64,000 nucleotides of DNA from Symbiodinium sp. CCMP2592 (GCA_905221615.1 CAJNDT010000332.1:18501-82500); one strand, 5' to 3'. Shown: positions 56,267 through 64,000, numbered from the stretch's first letter. A program made the numbers and translations. Notes: generated by a model not told the origin, from the sequence alone.

Positions 56267-58519
56267 ATGGTATTGACATTGAATAATACAAATACTTTAA
56301 CAGCAAATGAAATTATTGTAAATGGCACTAATCTTTCAGACTTATATGCGACAAAAGCAGAAATAGGAAACAACGCCCAAATAACAACAAATACGGACGA
56401 TATAGCAGTTTTAAACACAAAACAATTACAAAATTTTAATAATATTAATGCTGTTAATACTAATTTAACGAACAATTATCAAACTAACACTCAGTTAAGT
56501 AGCAATTTTTATAATAAAACGGAGATAGATACAACACTTACCAATTATTATACATCGGCACAAATAGATACAAATTTATCTACTAATTATCAAAACAATA
56601 CATTATTAGCTGCCAATTTTTATAATAAGAGTGAAGTAGATACATTAATAGCAGGTGCGGGCGGCGGTGGTGGCTATACTGATACAGAGATTGATAATTT
56701 ATTAGCTTTAAGAGTTCCAGTTAGCGATTTTACTGATAGATTTAAAACAAATCCTATTATTGATTGTAGTGCCCCTACTGTTATTCACAGTGGATTAACA
56801 TTAAACAACGAGACAATAAATATATCGCCGACTACAGGATTATTATTTTCTAATCAATTCGGCGGAGGAGATAAAATAGTATCAGTATTTAAAAACGCTA
56901 CAAATTATATAACATTACAAGGAAATAAAATTATATCAAACGCTACAAGCGATGACAGTGTTGTAGATTTACAGTTAAATCCGTCAGGAAATGTTAATAT
57001 AACTAATGATTTAACTGTTTCTAACTTAACAGTGGATGGAATCAGTTTAACAAATAATATTAATATTGGTGGTATTATTGAATTAACTGATGCTAATACA
57101 AGTATTGAAAGATATACTAACGTTACAAAATCAAATGTATCAATGGATTTAAGAACAGACCAGCAAGCAACGAGAATAATGTTAGGAACTTCAACAGATG
57201 CGGACACTAATACATTTATTGAATGTAATAGTTCAACAGGAGGAACAACATTATTCAAACCAACTTATTTTAAAGATACAGTAAATTATGAAAATGACAC
57301 TGCTAATATTTCTAATGCTTCAGGACTAACATTATACAAAGATACGACAGACGCCAGTAATGTCGTCACCATAAAGAATTCTCAGGGATATCTAAGATTT
57401 AATTCATTTAATATTAATGCATACAACACGAGTAACGACAGTTCTTCATTGCTTTTATTGAATACAGCAAACGGCAATGGGGTTTATTGTTTAAGCTTAG
57501 GAATTGGTGCAATTCAAGGTGCAAATAAATTAAATGTAAGCGGTGGTAATAGTAATTTTGGCGGAACAGCATCATTTCAAAACACATCAACGTTTAACAG
57601 CGACATTAATGTTAATAATTCAGGAAGAATATTTCAAAGAGCAGACGCAAATAGTTCATTAAATGTAATATCAACCAACGAAACATTACAAAGTAATAGA
57701 GCAGATGACCCGACTACAGGAACAATAGCATTACAACTAAACGACGCTAACGGAATTACAATTAATAGAGCAGTTACAAATAATTTAACTTTTAATAGTA
57801 TTGGTAATATTGTTGGTGAAGCAGATGTTATTAGTTGGGGGCGCTTTATGTTTCAAAACAGTAGTGAATTAAAAGAAGTATTGGATACACAATATAAATT
57901 GTATATTAGAAATAGTGATGCTTTAGGAGATATTAATTTAACTGTTGGGTTAGAAGCATCAACGCCAGAAATCCAATTAACGGACGGAAAAGTTACTTTA
58001 TTAGGCAATTTAGAAATAACACATACCGATGTTGCAGGTTCGCAACGAGTTTTAATAAATAACCCAGACACAGACGGATTTATTAGATTAAGTAATAATA
58101 ATTTATCAACATTAGACGCAACAAATAGCGGTGTTGATGTTTATGGCGACCTTTCCTATACAGGGTCATTAGTTCCTTCATCGGATAAAAGATTAAAGAA
58201 AGACATAAAAGAACTAAATAGCAAAAAAGCGGTAGAATTAGTAAAATATATTAAGCCTAAAACATATCATTTTATTGATGACAGACTACAGGGTAAATCG
58301 TGCGTAGGATTTATTGCTAACGATTTCATGGAAACGAAGAAGATGCCCGATGAATGGCAGAATGTAGTAAAAGAAGGAACAGATGGTTATTTAAAATTTG
58401 ATTATACAACAACTACACCTATTTTATGGAGTGCCTTACAAAATGCTTTAAATAGAATAGATAAGTTAGAAAAGGAAGTAAATAAATTGAAAGGCAAGGG
58501 AAAAAGCGAGAGTGATTAA
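56267..58519 (+). CDS. Fibre protein with S74-type intramolecular chaperone
   Basis: 750 aa. Residues 60-130 hold repeated segments: FYNKTEIDTTLTNYYTSAQI, then NYQNNTLLAANFYNKSEVDT. These are typical of trimeric fibre shafts. Residues 130-630 are Asn/Thr-rich beta-repeat-like sequence with a GAGGGGG hinge near 128. The end, SSDKRLKKDIKELNSKKAVE, LVKYIKPKTYHF, KSCVGFIANDF and a final coiled coil (RIDKLEKEVNKLKG), is the peptidase S74 / endosialidase chaperone domain of phage and viral fibres. That domain trimerises the fibre and usually cleaves itself off at the Ser of SSDKR. Likely a receptor-binding spike. Convergent with the GIY-YIG gene. Confidence 0.8.
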   Translation: MVLTLNNTNTLTANEIIVNGTNLSDLYATKAEIGNNAQITTNTDDIAVLNTKQLQNFNNINAVNTNLTNNYQTNTQLSSNFYNKTEIDTTLTNYYTSAQIDTNLSTNYQNNTLLAANFYNKSEVDTLIAGAGGGGGYTDTEIDNLLALRVPVSDFTDRFKTNPIIDCSAPTVIHSGLTLNNETINISPTTGLLFSNQFGGGDKIVSVFKNATNYITLQGNKIISNATSDDSVVDLQLNPSGNVNITNDLTVSNLTVDGISLTNNINIGGIIELTDANTSIERYTNVTKSNVSMDLRTDQQATRIMLGTSTDADTNTFIECNSSTGGTTLFKPTYFKDTVNYENDTANISNASGLTLYKDTTDASNVVTIKNSQGYLRFNSFNINAYNTSNDSSSLLLLNTANGNGVYCLSLGIGAIQGANKLNVSGGNSNFGGTASFQNTSTFNSDINVNNSGRIFQRADANSSLNVISTNETLQSNRADDPTTGTIALQLNDANGITINRAVTNNLTFNSIGNIVGEADVISWGRFMFQNSSELKEVLDTQYKLYIRNSDALGDINLTVGLEASTPEIQLTDGKVTLLGNLEITHTDVAGSQRVLINNPDTDGFIRLSNNNLSTLDATNSGVDVYGDLSYTGSLVPSSDKRLKKDIKELNSKKAVELVKYIKPKTYHFIDDRLQGKSCVGFIANDFMETKKMPDEWQNVVKEGTDGYLKFDYTTTTPILWSALQNALNRIDKLEKEVNKLKGKGKSESD

Positions 58520-58547
58520 TAATATTAATGAATATTAATATTATTAA
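58516..58547. terminator. Bidirectional AT-only hairpin between convergent genes
   Basis: TTAATAATATTAAT, loop GAAT, ATTAATATTATTAA: a 14-bp perfect stem covering the stop codons of the fibre gene (plus) and the GIY-YIG gene (minus). Confidence 0.65.
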
Positions 58548-59125
58548 GTTTGCTTCTTTTGAGAATAGTATCTCTCTTTCATCTTTTGTTTTAAATAATC
58601 TTTATTTTGCGCAAAATATTCTCGTCCTCTTTTGTTCCATTCCTCTTTATTTTCTTCATAACCTTCTTTGCTTTTGCGATTACAATGCTCTTTGTTTTCT
58701 AAATACCACTGATGTTTTTTCTCTTTAACCCGTTCAGCATTATCTTTTACCCACTGTTTTTTGTAGTCTGCTTTTTCTTGTTTGTTTATATAGGGACGAC
58801 TTTCATTTAGGGTTGCATTCAATGTCTCTATGTATTCTCTCTCCTTCTTTTTTTCATCTAACGCATTCTCACAGTTTAATGTTTCAATTAGAATCATATC
58901 CCAATTGTCCCACCCTCCGTTGTCGGTAATAAAACGGTATAAATATTTATCATTCGTTCTTCCATTATACATTTTGCCATTTGAATTATAATGACTTGTT
59001 TTATGAGCATTTTTGCGGTTTTTGAAGTTAGTGGTGTGTCCAACATAACAGTCTTTGATAGATAAGTCTTTACAAACGATTTTGTAAAAGTGTGTCTGGC
59101 TATAATCAACTGGTTTTATGGGCAT
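58544..59125 (-). CDS. GIY-YIG endonuclease
   Basis: 193 aa. HFYKIVCKDLSIKDCYVGHT gives the two-strand GIY-YIG core (FYK and YVG). FKNRKNAHKTSHYNSNG contains the Arg and His expected in the following helix. WDNWDMILIETLNCENALDE supplies the Glu region (KKEREYIETLNATLNES) with the conserved Asn. The C-terminal 80 residues are Tyr/Lys-rich repeats (YKKQWVKDNAERVKEKKHQW, YEENKEEWNKRGREYFAQN), usual for algal-virus homologues. Role: nicking or cutting DNA, perhaps in recombination or as a homing-type nuclease. Confidence 0.8.
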   Translation of the reverse strand: MPIKPVDYSQTHFYKIVCKDLSIKDCYVGHTTNFKNRKNAHKTSHYNSNGKMYNGRTNDKYLYRFITDNGGWDNWDMILIETLNCENALDEKKKEREYIETLNATLNESRPYINKQEKADYKKQWVKDNAERVKEKKHQWYLENKEHCNRKSKEGYEENKEEWNKRGREYFAQNKDYLKQKMKERYYSQKKQT

Positions 59126-59159
59126 TATGTCCTATTAAGTATTACAAAGTTTCATTTCT

Positions 59160-59966
59160 TTAAATGTCTTCATCATCTATAACCAATTTAGCATCAAATC
59201 TTTTATAAAACATATCATTAACATTAGGTTTCATTAAATTGATAAATAAAAAACTATATGGTTCTTCTGTTGCGATATTATAAAGTTCTAACAATAATTT
59301 CTTTGCTTCTGCCAGATTTTTAGCATCGGCTACGGTTGATTTTTTGATTAAGACGGCGCTTAATTCTTCAACCATTGTCTCTATTTCTTTGTAATTCCTT
59401 AATCTGAAGAAGAATAACTGACGACTATTAACGCGAATAATTGGAGACAACGCGTTAAATTTTTGCGTGCTTGTTATTATGTTGATACTGTTATGTCTAC
59501 CTCTCACATATAACTGATTTAATAACGGACTGTTGCGTGAAAAACTCTTTGAATCAGCAAAGTCGTCTACTATAACAAGTATCGAATGTAATTTATTGTG
59601 GTTATTCTTTTTTTGATATTCTATAATTTTATGTTGTTTGTTTATAACTTCTTCTAATTCCGAAGGGTTGTATTCGTCAAAGAAAACTTTTTCCTTCTCT
59701 AAATCTACCTTCAATTCGTTTTGAATGTATCTTTTAACAGGGAGCCAATTAGCGTCAACGCTAATTGAGGGCGACCACACATATATTCTCGCGAAGACGT
59801 CCTTATAAATGTCTAATATCATTGACTGTAATAAAATACCTTTACCGCTTCCAGAAGGGCCAGTTATTATTTGACTAAAAGGCAATCTCGGGGCTACTTC
59901 GTATTTAGATTGTTTGAACTCGTATTCTTTGACATTGATAGGTTTAACTATTGGAATGTTTGACAT
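59160..59966 (-). CDS. FtsK/HerA-type genome-packaging ATPase
   Basis: 268 aa, the usual size. LPFSQIITGPSGSGKGILLQ is Walker A (about residues 28-47). HSILVIVDDFADSKSFSRNS is Walker B with the DD pair (about 122-140). RGRHNSINIITSTQKFNALS carries the sensor-like TSTQ and the arginine-rich run before it, as in poxvirus A32-like packaging ATPases. Intact. Role: pumps element DNA into the capsid. It is divergent to the small ORF at 60005. Confidence 0.85.
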   Translation of the reverse strand: MSNIPIVKPINVKEYEFKQSKYEVAPRLPFSQIITGPSGSGKGILLQSMILDIYKDVFARIYVWSPSISVDANWLPVKRYIQNELKVDLEKEKVFFDEYNPSELEEVINKQHKIIEYQKKNNHNKLHSILVIVDDFADSKSFSRNSPLLNQLYVRGRHNSINIITSTQKFNALSPIIRVNSRQLFFFRLRNYKEIETMVEELSAVLIKKSTVADAKNLAEAKKLLLELYNIATEEPYSFLFINLMKPNVNDMFYKRFDAKLVIDDEDI

Positions 59967-60004
59967 TATTCATAATACATAGAATATTTTATAAATTATT
60001 ATAT

Positions 60005-60160
60005 ATGCGTGATTATGAAAGCTATATAGAGACTATAAATGAAATAGAGAAATTAGATGAAATAATAAAAATTCCAAGATACAGAATGTGTTGTCGTAGT
60101 TTGTTAGAGTTCTTGAAAGCCGTTTGTTATTATCTTAAGAATATTAAAAAATCTAAATGA
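60005..60160 (+). CDS. Small protein of unknown function
   Basis: 51 aa from the ATG at 60005; an earlier in-frame ATG (59951) overlaps the ATPase start and is rejected. MRDYESYIETINEIEKLDEI, then PRYRMCCRSLLEFLKAVCYY. Two short helices and a Cys pair. No family recognised. Confidence 0.45.
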   Translation: MRDYESYIETINEIEKLDEIIKIPRYRMCCRSLLEFLKAVCYYLKNIKKSK

Positions 60161-60165
60161 TATAA

Positions 60166-60552
60166 ATGTCGGAAACAACAGGAGAGAGTAACGACAAAGG
60201 ATTTCGCATAAATACAAGTGGTATTTCTTGTATTCCTTGCCGTTGTAAGAGGCAGTTTTATCATAAAGAAACAAAAACAATAAAGGAAGAGAACAAAGTA
60301 ACAACAAATACAATAGTTGATAAACGAAATACTAAATTCGGCGGTAACGGTCGTCATGCATCACCAGATGATATTTTTAAACCAGATTCTGATTTACAAA
60401 CAGGAAGCGTTGAAATATGTAATACAGGATGGGGTGAAACACGAATAACACCCGAAGAATTAGAAGAGCGTGTAGAGAAAATTGAAACGGATATTAATTT
60501 AATGAAAAAAGATATTGAAGTCATAAATAAGATAAAAATTAAGTCGGATTAA
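60166..60552 (+). CDS. Small Cys-containing protein of unknown function
   Basis: 128 aa, 5 nt after the previous ORF. GISCIPCRCKRQFYHKETKT may bind a metal. The C-terminal 40 residues, ITPEELEERVEKIETDINLM and KKDIEVINKIKIK, are heptad-like. Just downstream lies the putative structured RNA. Confidence 0.5.
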   Translation: MSETTGESNDKGFRINTSGISCIPCRCKRQFYHKETKTIKEENKVTTNTIVDKRNTKFGGNGRHASPDDIFKPDSDLQTGSVEICNTGWGETRITPEELEERVEKIETDINLMKKDIEVINKIKIKSD

Positions 60553-60599
60553 AGATTTGTTTATATTATATATCTACACAAGAAAACACGTGAGCGTTT

Positions 60600-60835
60600 T
60601 CGGTATTAGTTTTAAAGAAATGAATGTCTTTAAAACTGACAGGGCATAATCGCCAGCTTTTGGAAGAAGGAGAAGAAAACCCCGATGCAGTAGCCCCACT
60701 GTTTCACGTTGGACGGACACATGAAAGGGGAAAGTAGTGTGACGCTCATCAGAGCCTCGTGAGCTTTACAGTGCTCGCGTCACGTTCAATAGCATCTCAT
60801 AAGCAGTTGCTTAATTCGTTTGTTCCCCTTTTGTA
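60600..60835 (+). ncRNA. Candidate structured RNA of the viral element
   Basis: This 325-nt gene-free interval is GC-richer than its surroundings. Visible stems: AGTTTTAAAG (60608-60617) with CTTTAAAACT (60628-60637), 10 bp extendable to 12; AAAGGGGAA (60724-60732) with TTCCCCTTT (60823-60831), closing a 90-nt domain; and, inside that domain, GTGACGC (60739-60745) with GCGTCAC (60777-60783). The nested geometry, base composition and absence of ORFs suggest a conserved RNA fold. Strand is assumed plus because neighbours are plus. I recognise no known RNA family, and it is not a tRNA. Confidence 0.5.
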
Positions 60836-60847
60836 TCCCTATGGATT

Positions 60848-60876
60848 TTAATAATAATAAATGTTATTATTATTAA
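60848..60876. promoter_or_regulatory. AT-only hairpin before the Cys-rich ORF
   Basis: TTAATAATAATAA, loop ATG, TTATTATTATTAA: a 13-bp perfect stem, one base before the ATG at 60878. Confidence 0.6.
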
Positions 60877-60877
60877 T

Positions 60878-61111
60878 ATGAATAATATAGTAGAATTTAA
60901 ATTAACAAACGAACCAAACGAAGGTTACAATCAAGACATCGGATTTTGTAAATATTGTAGTTGTTATGTTCCCAAATCTTATTTTATAGGTTGTTATGGC
61001 AAAATATGCAAAACGTGCGTTAAATGTCGTGAAAAACATTTAACATATATGTTATATGGGAAAACTTCTAAACATTTACCAGAACAAAATCTCAATAGCG
61101 AAAGTCGCTGA
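60878..61111 (+). CDS. Small Cys-rich (zinc ribbon-like) protein
   Basis: 77 aa. GFCKYCSCYVPKSYFIGCYG with KICKTCVKCREKH has a C-x2-C...C-x2-C-x2-C pattern consistent with a zinc-binding fold. Overlaps the next ORF by 56 nt. Possible regulatory DNA-binding role; unproved. Confidence 0.6.
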   Translation: MNNIVEFKLTNEPNEGYNQDIGFCKYCSCYVPKSYFIGCYGKICKTCVKCREKHLTYMLYGKTSKHLPEQNLNSESR

Positions 61112-61358
61112 AAAATGCGATTATTATGTTACGGGTATTGATTTAGATTGTTGGACGAGTTTAGGATGGGAACAAAGATTATTAAAATATGAACCCGAAA
61201 CATTTAAATTTATTTGGGCACAGGTTGATTTAAGAAAACCAGAGAATGAAACGCAGATTAAGAAAATAATTGAACACTTGAAACCGAAGGGGTGGTGTAT
61301 TCAACACGTAAAAGAACCTTTGAGTGATGCCGATATTGAGGAGATTATACGCATTTAA
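61056..61358 (+). CDS. Small protein of unknown function
   Basis: 100 aa, overlapping the end of the Cys-rich ORF in another frame. GIDLDCWTSLGWEQRLLKYE, FKFIWAQVDLRKPENETQIK and EHLKPKGWCIQHVKEPLSDA look like a folded domain with conserved-type Trp residues. No family recognised. Confidence 0.55.
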   Translation: MGKLLNIYQNKISIAKVAEKCDYYVTGIDLDCWTSLGWEQRLLKYEPETFKFIWAQVDLRKPENETQIKKIIEHLKPKGWCIQHVKEPLSDADIEEIIRI

Positions 61359-61382
61359 AGGGTAGAATACGTAATAACGTAT

Positions 61383-61640
61383 ATGACCGAGGGTAAGGTG
61401 AGCACGGACATGATTTATAACACTATTGTAGAAAACCATAATATGACTCAATTAAAAATTAACGAGATTTTAGGAATTGTTCAACAATTGGTTAAGGATA
61501 AGGATAAGAAACCAATCACTTATGAAAAGAGCACAACAACACCAGTTGATAAAGGCGATAAAAGCGATTGGAGTAAGAAAAGAAAAACTTATATGGAAAG
61601 ACTGAATAAGGGCGAAATTAAAGTCCCAAAAGAAGACTAA
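61383..61640 (+). CDS. Small charged protein, with open frame beyond its stop
   Basis: 85 aa: VSTDMIYNTIVENHNMTQLK and INEILGIVQQLVKDKDKKPI, then Lys-rich. After the TAA at 61638-61640 the same frame stays open for 25 codons (LQYYDIEFNKEQEKYQFKAI and on) to a TGA at about 61718. That extension reads like genuine protein, so the TAA may be a recent mutation or a readthrough site. Confidence 0.55.
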   Translation: MTEGKVSTDMIYNTIVENHNMTQLKINEILGIVQQLVKDKDKKPITYEKSTTTPVDKGDKSDWSKKRKTYMERLNKGEIKVPKED

Positions 61641-61725
61641 TTACAATATTATGATATTGAATTTAACAAAGAACAAGAGAAATATCAATTTAAAGCAATT
61701 GCTAAAAGCGAGGAATGAGATGTGA

Positions 61726-61750
61726 TTTAATATTATTTGATAATATTAAA
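61726..61750. terminator. AT-only hairpin between convergent genes
   Basis: TTTAATATTAT, loop TTG, ATAATATTAAA: an 11-bp perfect stem between the plus-strand ORF above and the minus-strand ORF below. Confidence 0.6.
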
Positions 61751-61755
61751 ACTCA

Positions 61756-62154
61756 TCAAGGATAAATATGATATGAAAAGTTATTTAATTTGTAAATGGC
61801 GATTGTTTCTTCGAGTTCGCCGAGGGCTGTTTTGAATACAAGCCAATTATCTTTATCTTCGTTTTCGATAGGTATATATGTCCTTAAATACCATTCGGTG
61901 TAATGCGAAACTCCGTTTAATATATCTTTTATTACCTTACCTCGTATATCTTTACAAATTTCATCATTTACGACATATTTAAATATTATTTTACACGAGT
62001 GGTCTCTATACAGTTCAGAGTTATCAACTGTAAATATACATTCACCTAATGAAAATTTAGGATGCACGTGTATAGGTTTAGGATTTTTTACTTTAGCAGA
62101 AGGATTTATTAAAGGCTGTGTGTTTGTTTGTTGGGTTGATGTTGAACTTCCCAT
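61756..62154 (-). CDS. Unknown protein with possible N-myristoylation start
   Basis: 132 aa when started at 62154 (MGSSTSTQQ); a further in-frame ATG at 62211 would add 19 less protein-like residues across a small direct repeat. Gly at position 2 and Ser at 6 fit the eukaryotic N-myristoylation consensus, which would anchor the product to membrane. The rest looks folded: PKFSLGECIFTVDNSELYRD, CKIIFKYVVNDEICKDIRGK, WYLRTYIPIENEDKDNWLVF. No family recognised. Confidence 0.55.
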   Translation of the reverse strand: MGSSTSTQQTNTQPLINPSAKVKNPKPIHVHPKFSLGECIFTVDNSELYRDHSCKIIFKYVVNDEICKDIRGKVIKDILNGVSHYTEWYLRTYIPIENEDKDNWLVFKTALGELEETIAIYKLNNFSYHIYP

Positions 62155-62187
62155 GATTAACGGTGTAACATAACATACCTTTAAACG

Positions 62188-62237
62188 TGTATTTATCATG
62201 GTTTGGATCACGGCGTATATTTATCATGGTTTAGATG
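62188..62237. repeat. Short direct repeat before a minus-strand gene
   Basis: TATTTATCATGGTTT(G/A)GAT occurs twice, about 25 nt apart. In the minus orientation it would be in the leader of the 132-aa ORF. Confidence 0.6.
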
Positions 62238-62289
62238 GCGAAAGAACTTGGCACAAAATGGCTTAAAGGTATGAGACCATATTATATTA

Positions 62290-62754
62290 GTGATGAATTA
62301 CTCTGATTTAAAAACTTATACCAGAACTCAGGCTAAGTATATTAGAAAGATATTTGAACAAAGGACGAGCCAAGACGAATATAAAAGCAAAATAACAGAG
62401 CTTTGGGAATTAAGAAACACTTATGAAGACATGTTTGACGAAGAAGATTTAAATAATATTCGCGACGATATACAAAGCTTGGAAAACAACATATCGAACG
62501 CCGAAAACTTAATCAAAAAATATTCTTGTATGATTGAACACATTGAAATACTTTGTCATTGCTACGGTGGTTCAGGAGAAACCGAATATTTAAAACGAAA
62601 GCCAGAAGGAGCCAACACATGGGTAGATATGACACTGAAAGATTTTGAAAACCGATATGGTCGTAATCTTGAAAATTTAGGCGAAACAGATGAGTCCGAA
62701 ATGGAAAGCACCACAAGCACGAAAAGAAAACAGAAGAAGAAGGGAAGACAATAG
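62290..62754 (+). CDS. Coiled-coil protein of unknown function next to the right end
   Basis: 154 aa. Helical and charged, with DIQSLENNISNAENLIKKYS near 60-80. Then HIEILCHCYGGSGETEYLKR and WVDMTLKDFENRYGRNLENL, and a basic tail KRKQKKKGRQ. It ends 15 nt before the right inverted repeat. No family recognised. Confidence 0.6.
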   Translation: MMNYSDLKTYTRTQAKYIRKIFEQRTSQDEYKSKITELWELRNTYEDMFDEEDLNNIRDDIQSLENNISNAENLIKKYSCMIEHIEILCHCYGGSGETEYLKRKPEGANTWVDMTLKDFENRYGRNLENLGETDESEMESTTSTKRKQKKKGRQ

Positions 62755-62768
62755 GAAGATAACTTCAT

Positions 62769-63211
62769 AAAATGTAGTTTAATATTATTATTATATAATA
62801 TTAAATTTCATTAGAGGCACCTTGCCCCAACTATAAGGCTTATTGTTATTCTTGGGTTTACGGCTTGGGTTTACGGGTTGAGGAATAACGGGAATTTGTG
62901 GGGGAAGGTGTTTTTTCTTGGGTTTAGGCTTGGGATTTTTGGGATATGGTTTTACGTGGATTTTGGGAAAATATTTTTACAAAAATTTTAGGATAAAAAT
63001 TTGTGAAAATATTTTACTGGGATTTTGGACGGAGAAGTAACGGGGATTTATGCTTAACGGTATAACGGTGATTTTTGGAAAATATTTTTACGGAAATTTT
63101 GGGTTAAAATTTTGGAAAATAGTTTTTTTAAAAAAAAAAATTGCGTTGATATTTGGCGGGCTGGTGTGCCGGCGGGTTACATAGTGGACTGGGGCGTGCC
63201 CTTCTGTAAGT
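62769..63211. repeat. Right terminal inverted repeat
   Basis: Reverse complement of the left repeat (42851-43291). It ends in CTTCTGTAAGT next to the CCGGG duplication. It contains two CTTGGGTTTACGG units and one CTTGGGTTTAGG unit. Confidence 0.9.
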
Positions 63212-63216
63212 CCGGG
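63212..63216. other. Right target-site duplication CCGGG
   Basis: Matches 42846-42850. Five to six base duplications are usual for rve-type integrases. Confidence 0.6.
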
Positions 63217-64000
63217 GCGGGTTCTGGGCGGGGCCTGCTCGTTGTTTCGTCGAATACAGGGCCCCATATTCCCGTAGAATCCTAACAAAGAGGAACCACG
63301 GTGTATTCAGTGTACTCCTCCTGAACATTGATTTAGTATGACTTCAAAACGGTGCCGAAAATGCTGCCAGGCCAGGTAGTTCGCACTTGTTGCTGCTCCG
63401 CCAGTCCGCAAGACTTCTTAAAACAAGAAACGTCCAGTAGGTCAGAACTATTGTATTGGGGCAGATTGGGGCAGGGTTTTGGGAATGGACGGCTTCGGGC
63501 TGGCGGGCTGCTGGCCTCACATTCCGGCGTTCTGGGCCATGGGCCAGTTCCAGCAGCCAGGTTCGGAACCGATTTTGGCAGAATACTGCAGGACTGGTTT
63601 CGGGGCAACGGATCGGTTTGCGGGGAGGTTCTGAGGTGGGTTCCGGGTGGTGCATACATCCGAAAATGCACATCGATAAGCCGCTCAAACCCAAATTCAT
63701 TTCCCGAGGCCTGCTAATTCGGCGCTTAATTGAGCTCTCGACGCTCCCGACCAAGCCCAAATACATTTTCCAAGGCTTGCTAAACGCATTAGTCCCTAGT
63801 TTCAACAAATTTGGTGTTCAACCTGGTGTTCAATGCCGGGGATGCAGTCATCATCAACTGCTCGAATACAGTTGCCGGAGCTCCGATCAAACCCAAACGC
63901 GTTTGCCAAGGCCTGCCAAACGCATTCGGCCTAGTAAGCCTAGTTGCGCTTAAACTGCTGTTCATTGCCATCCCCACAGCCGAACATGCTTCAACTTGTC
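63217..64000. other. Host sequence right of the viral element
   Basis: GC-richer DNA with no supportable gene. A string ATTGGGGCAGATTGGGGCA near 63,456 also occurs, as TTGGGGCAGATTGGGGCAAG, at about 42,820 just left of the element, so both flanks contain copies of a common host repeat. Confidence 0.5.
63688..63942. repeat. Three diverged copies of a host repeat
   Basis: AAACCCAAATTCATTTCCCGAG, AAGCCCAAATACATTTTCC and AAACCCAAACGCGTTTGCC are each followed by (A)AGGC(C/T)TGC(T/C)AA and a CTAG end. Starts lie near 63,690, 63,755 and 63,890. Confidence 0.6.

Larger units (their letters stand above)
42851..63211. mobile_element. Integrated Polinton-like virus / virophage-like element
   Basis: A 20.4-kb AT-rich block inside GC-richer host DNA, bounded by long inverted repeats and CCGGG duplications. 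It has the hallmark set of Polinton-like viruses: rve integrase, large polymerase-helicase, penton-like minor capsid, major capsid, packaging ATPase, GIY-YIG nuclease, lipase-like protein and fibre. Genes lie in two blocks: minus strand from 43.3 to 53.8 kb, and mostly plus strand from 53.9 to 62.8 kb with three minus-strand genes. Intergenic spaces are short and AT-only. Two core genes have single frameshifts, so the copy may be recently inactivated, or may use frameshifting. Animal- and plant-pathogen relatives are not indicated; the likely host is the alga itself. Confidence 0.9.

Noticed and set aside
60600-60835. tRNA or known riboswitch in the GC island
   Set aside because: No cloverleaf with the T-arm consensus and no recognised aptamer core. 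Kept only as an unclassified structured RNA.

Overview
The window looks like nuclear DNA of a dinoflagellate, most like a member of Symbiodiniaceae. I infer this from GC-moderate, gene-poor, repeat-filled host sequence; from short sequences resembling the dinoflagellate trans-spliced leader (DinoSL); from degenerate relics of protein families I recall as multicopy in dinoflagellate genomes; and from telomere-like TTTAGGG-type sequence. I ran no search, so family names rest on motif reading.

Layout. 1-16.1 kb is host sequence with decayed repeats: a broken multicopy gene relic (1.7-4.8 kb), a decayed reverse transcriptase/RNase H retroelement (5.5-7.0 kb), a pair of about 126-bp direct repeats (7.2 and 8.1 kb), a 14-nt perfect match to an Illumina adapter end at 8,426-8,439 (possible assembly junction), simple repeats, and about 7 kb without a convincing gene.

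16.1-31.6 kb is the most novel part. Two near-identical 706-bp direct repeats flank 14.1 kb with 12 same-strand open reading frames. The largest (1274 aa) has an N-terminal GIY-YIG nuclease domain and a reverse transcriptase, the permuted order reported for some Penelope-like elements. Eleven of the twelve ORFs are preceded by a short CCGCAGCC-type motif resembling DinoSL, lying after the previous stop codon and 23-71 nt before the next start. Several small ORFs look like diverged paralogues of one another. The whole reads as a polycistronic, multi-protein retroelement whose ORFs may each be made into separate mRNAs by trans-splicing, or which was assembled from SL-bearing cDNAs.

31.6-42.8 kb is host sequence with simple repeats, telomere-like tracts and a 136-bp palindromic MITE-like element, but no gene I can support.

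42.85-63.21 kb is a 20.4-kb AT-rich integrated Polinton-like virus or virophage-like element, with about 443-bp terminal inverted repeats and a 5-bp CCGGG target duplication. It encodes zinc-finger proteins, an rve integrase (split by a -1 frameshift), a large polymerase-helicase (also split by a -1 frameshift), a penton-like minor capsid protein, a class-3-lipase-like protein, a double-jelly-roll-type major capsid protein, a fibre protein with an S74-type C-terminal chaperone, a GIY-YIG nuclease, a packaging ATPase and about ten small unknowns. AT-only hairpins mark many gene borders, and a GC-richer 240-nt segment near 60.6-60.8 kb looks like a structured RNA. The morphogenesis genes are intact, while the replication and integration genes each carry one frameshift.

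63.2-64 kb returns to host sequence with diverged short repeats.
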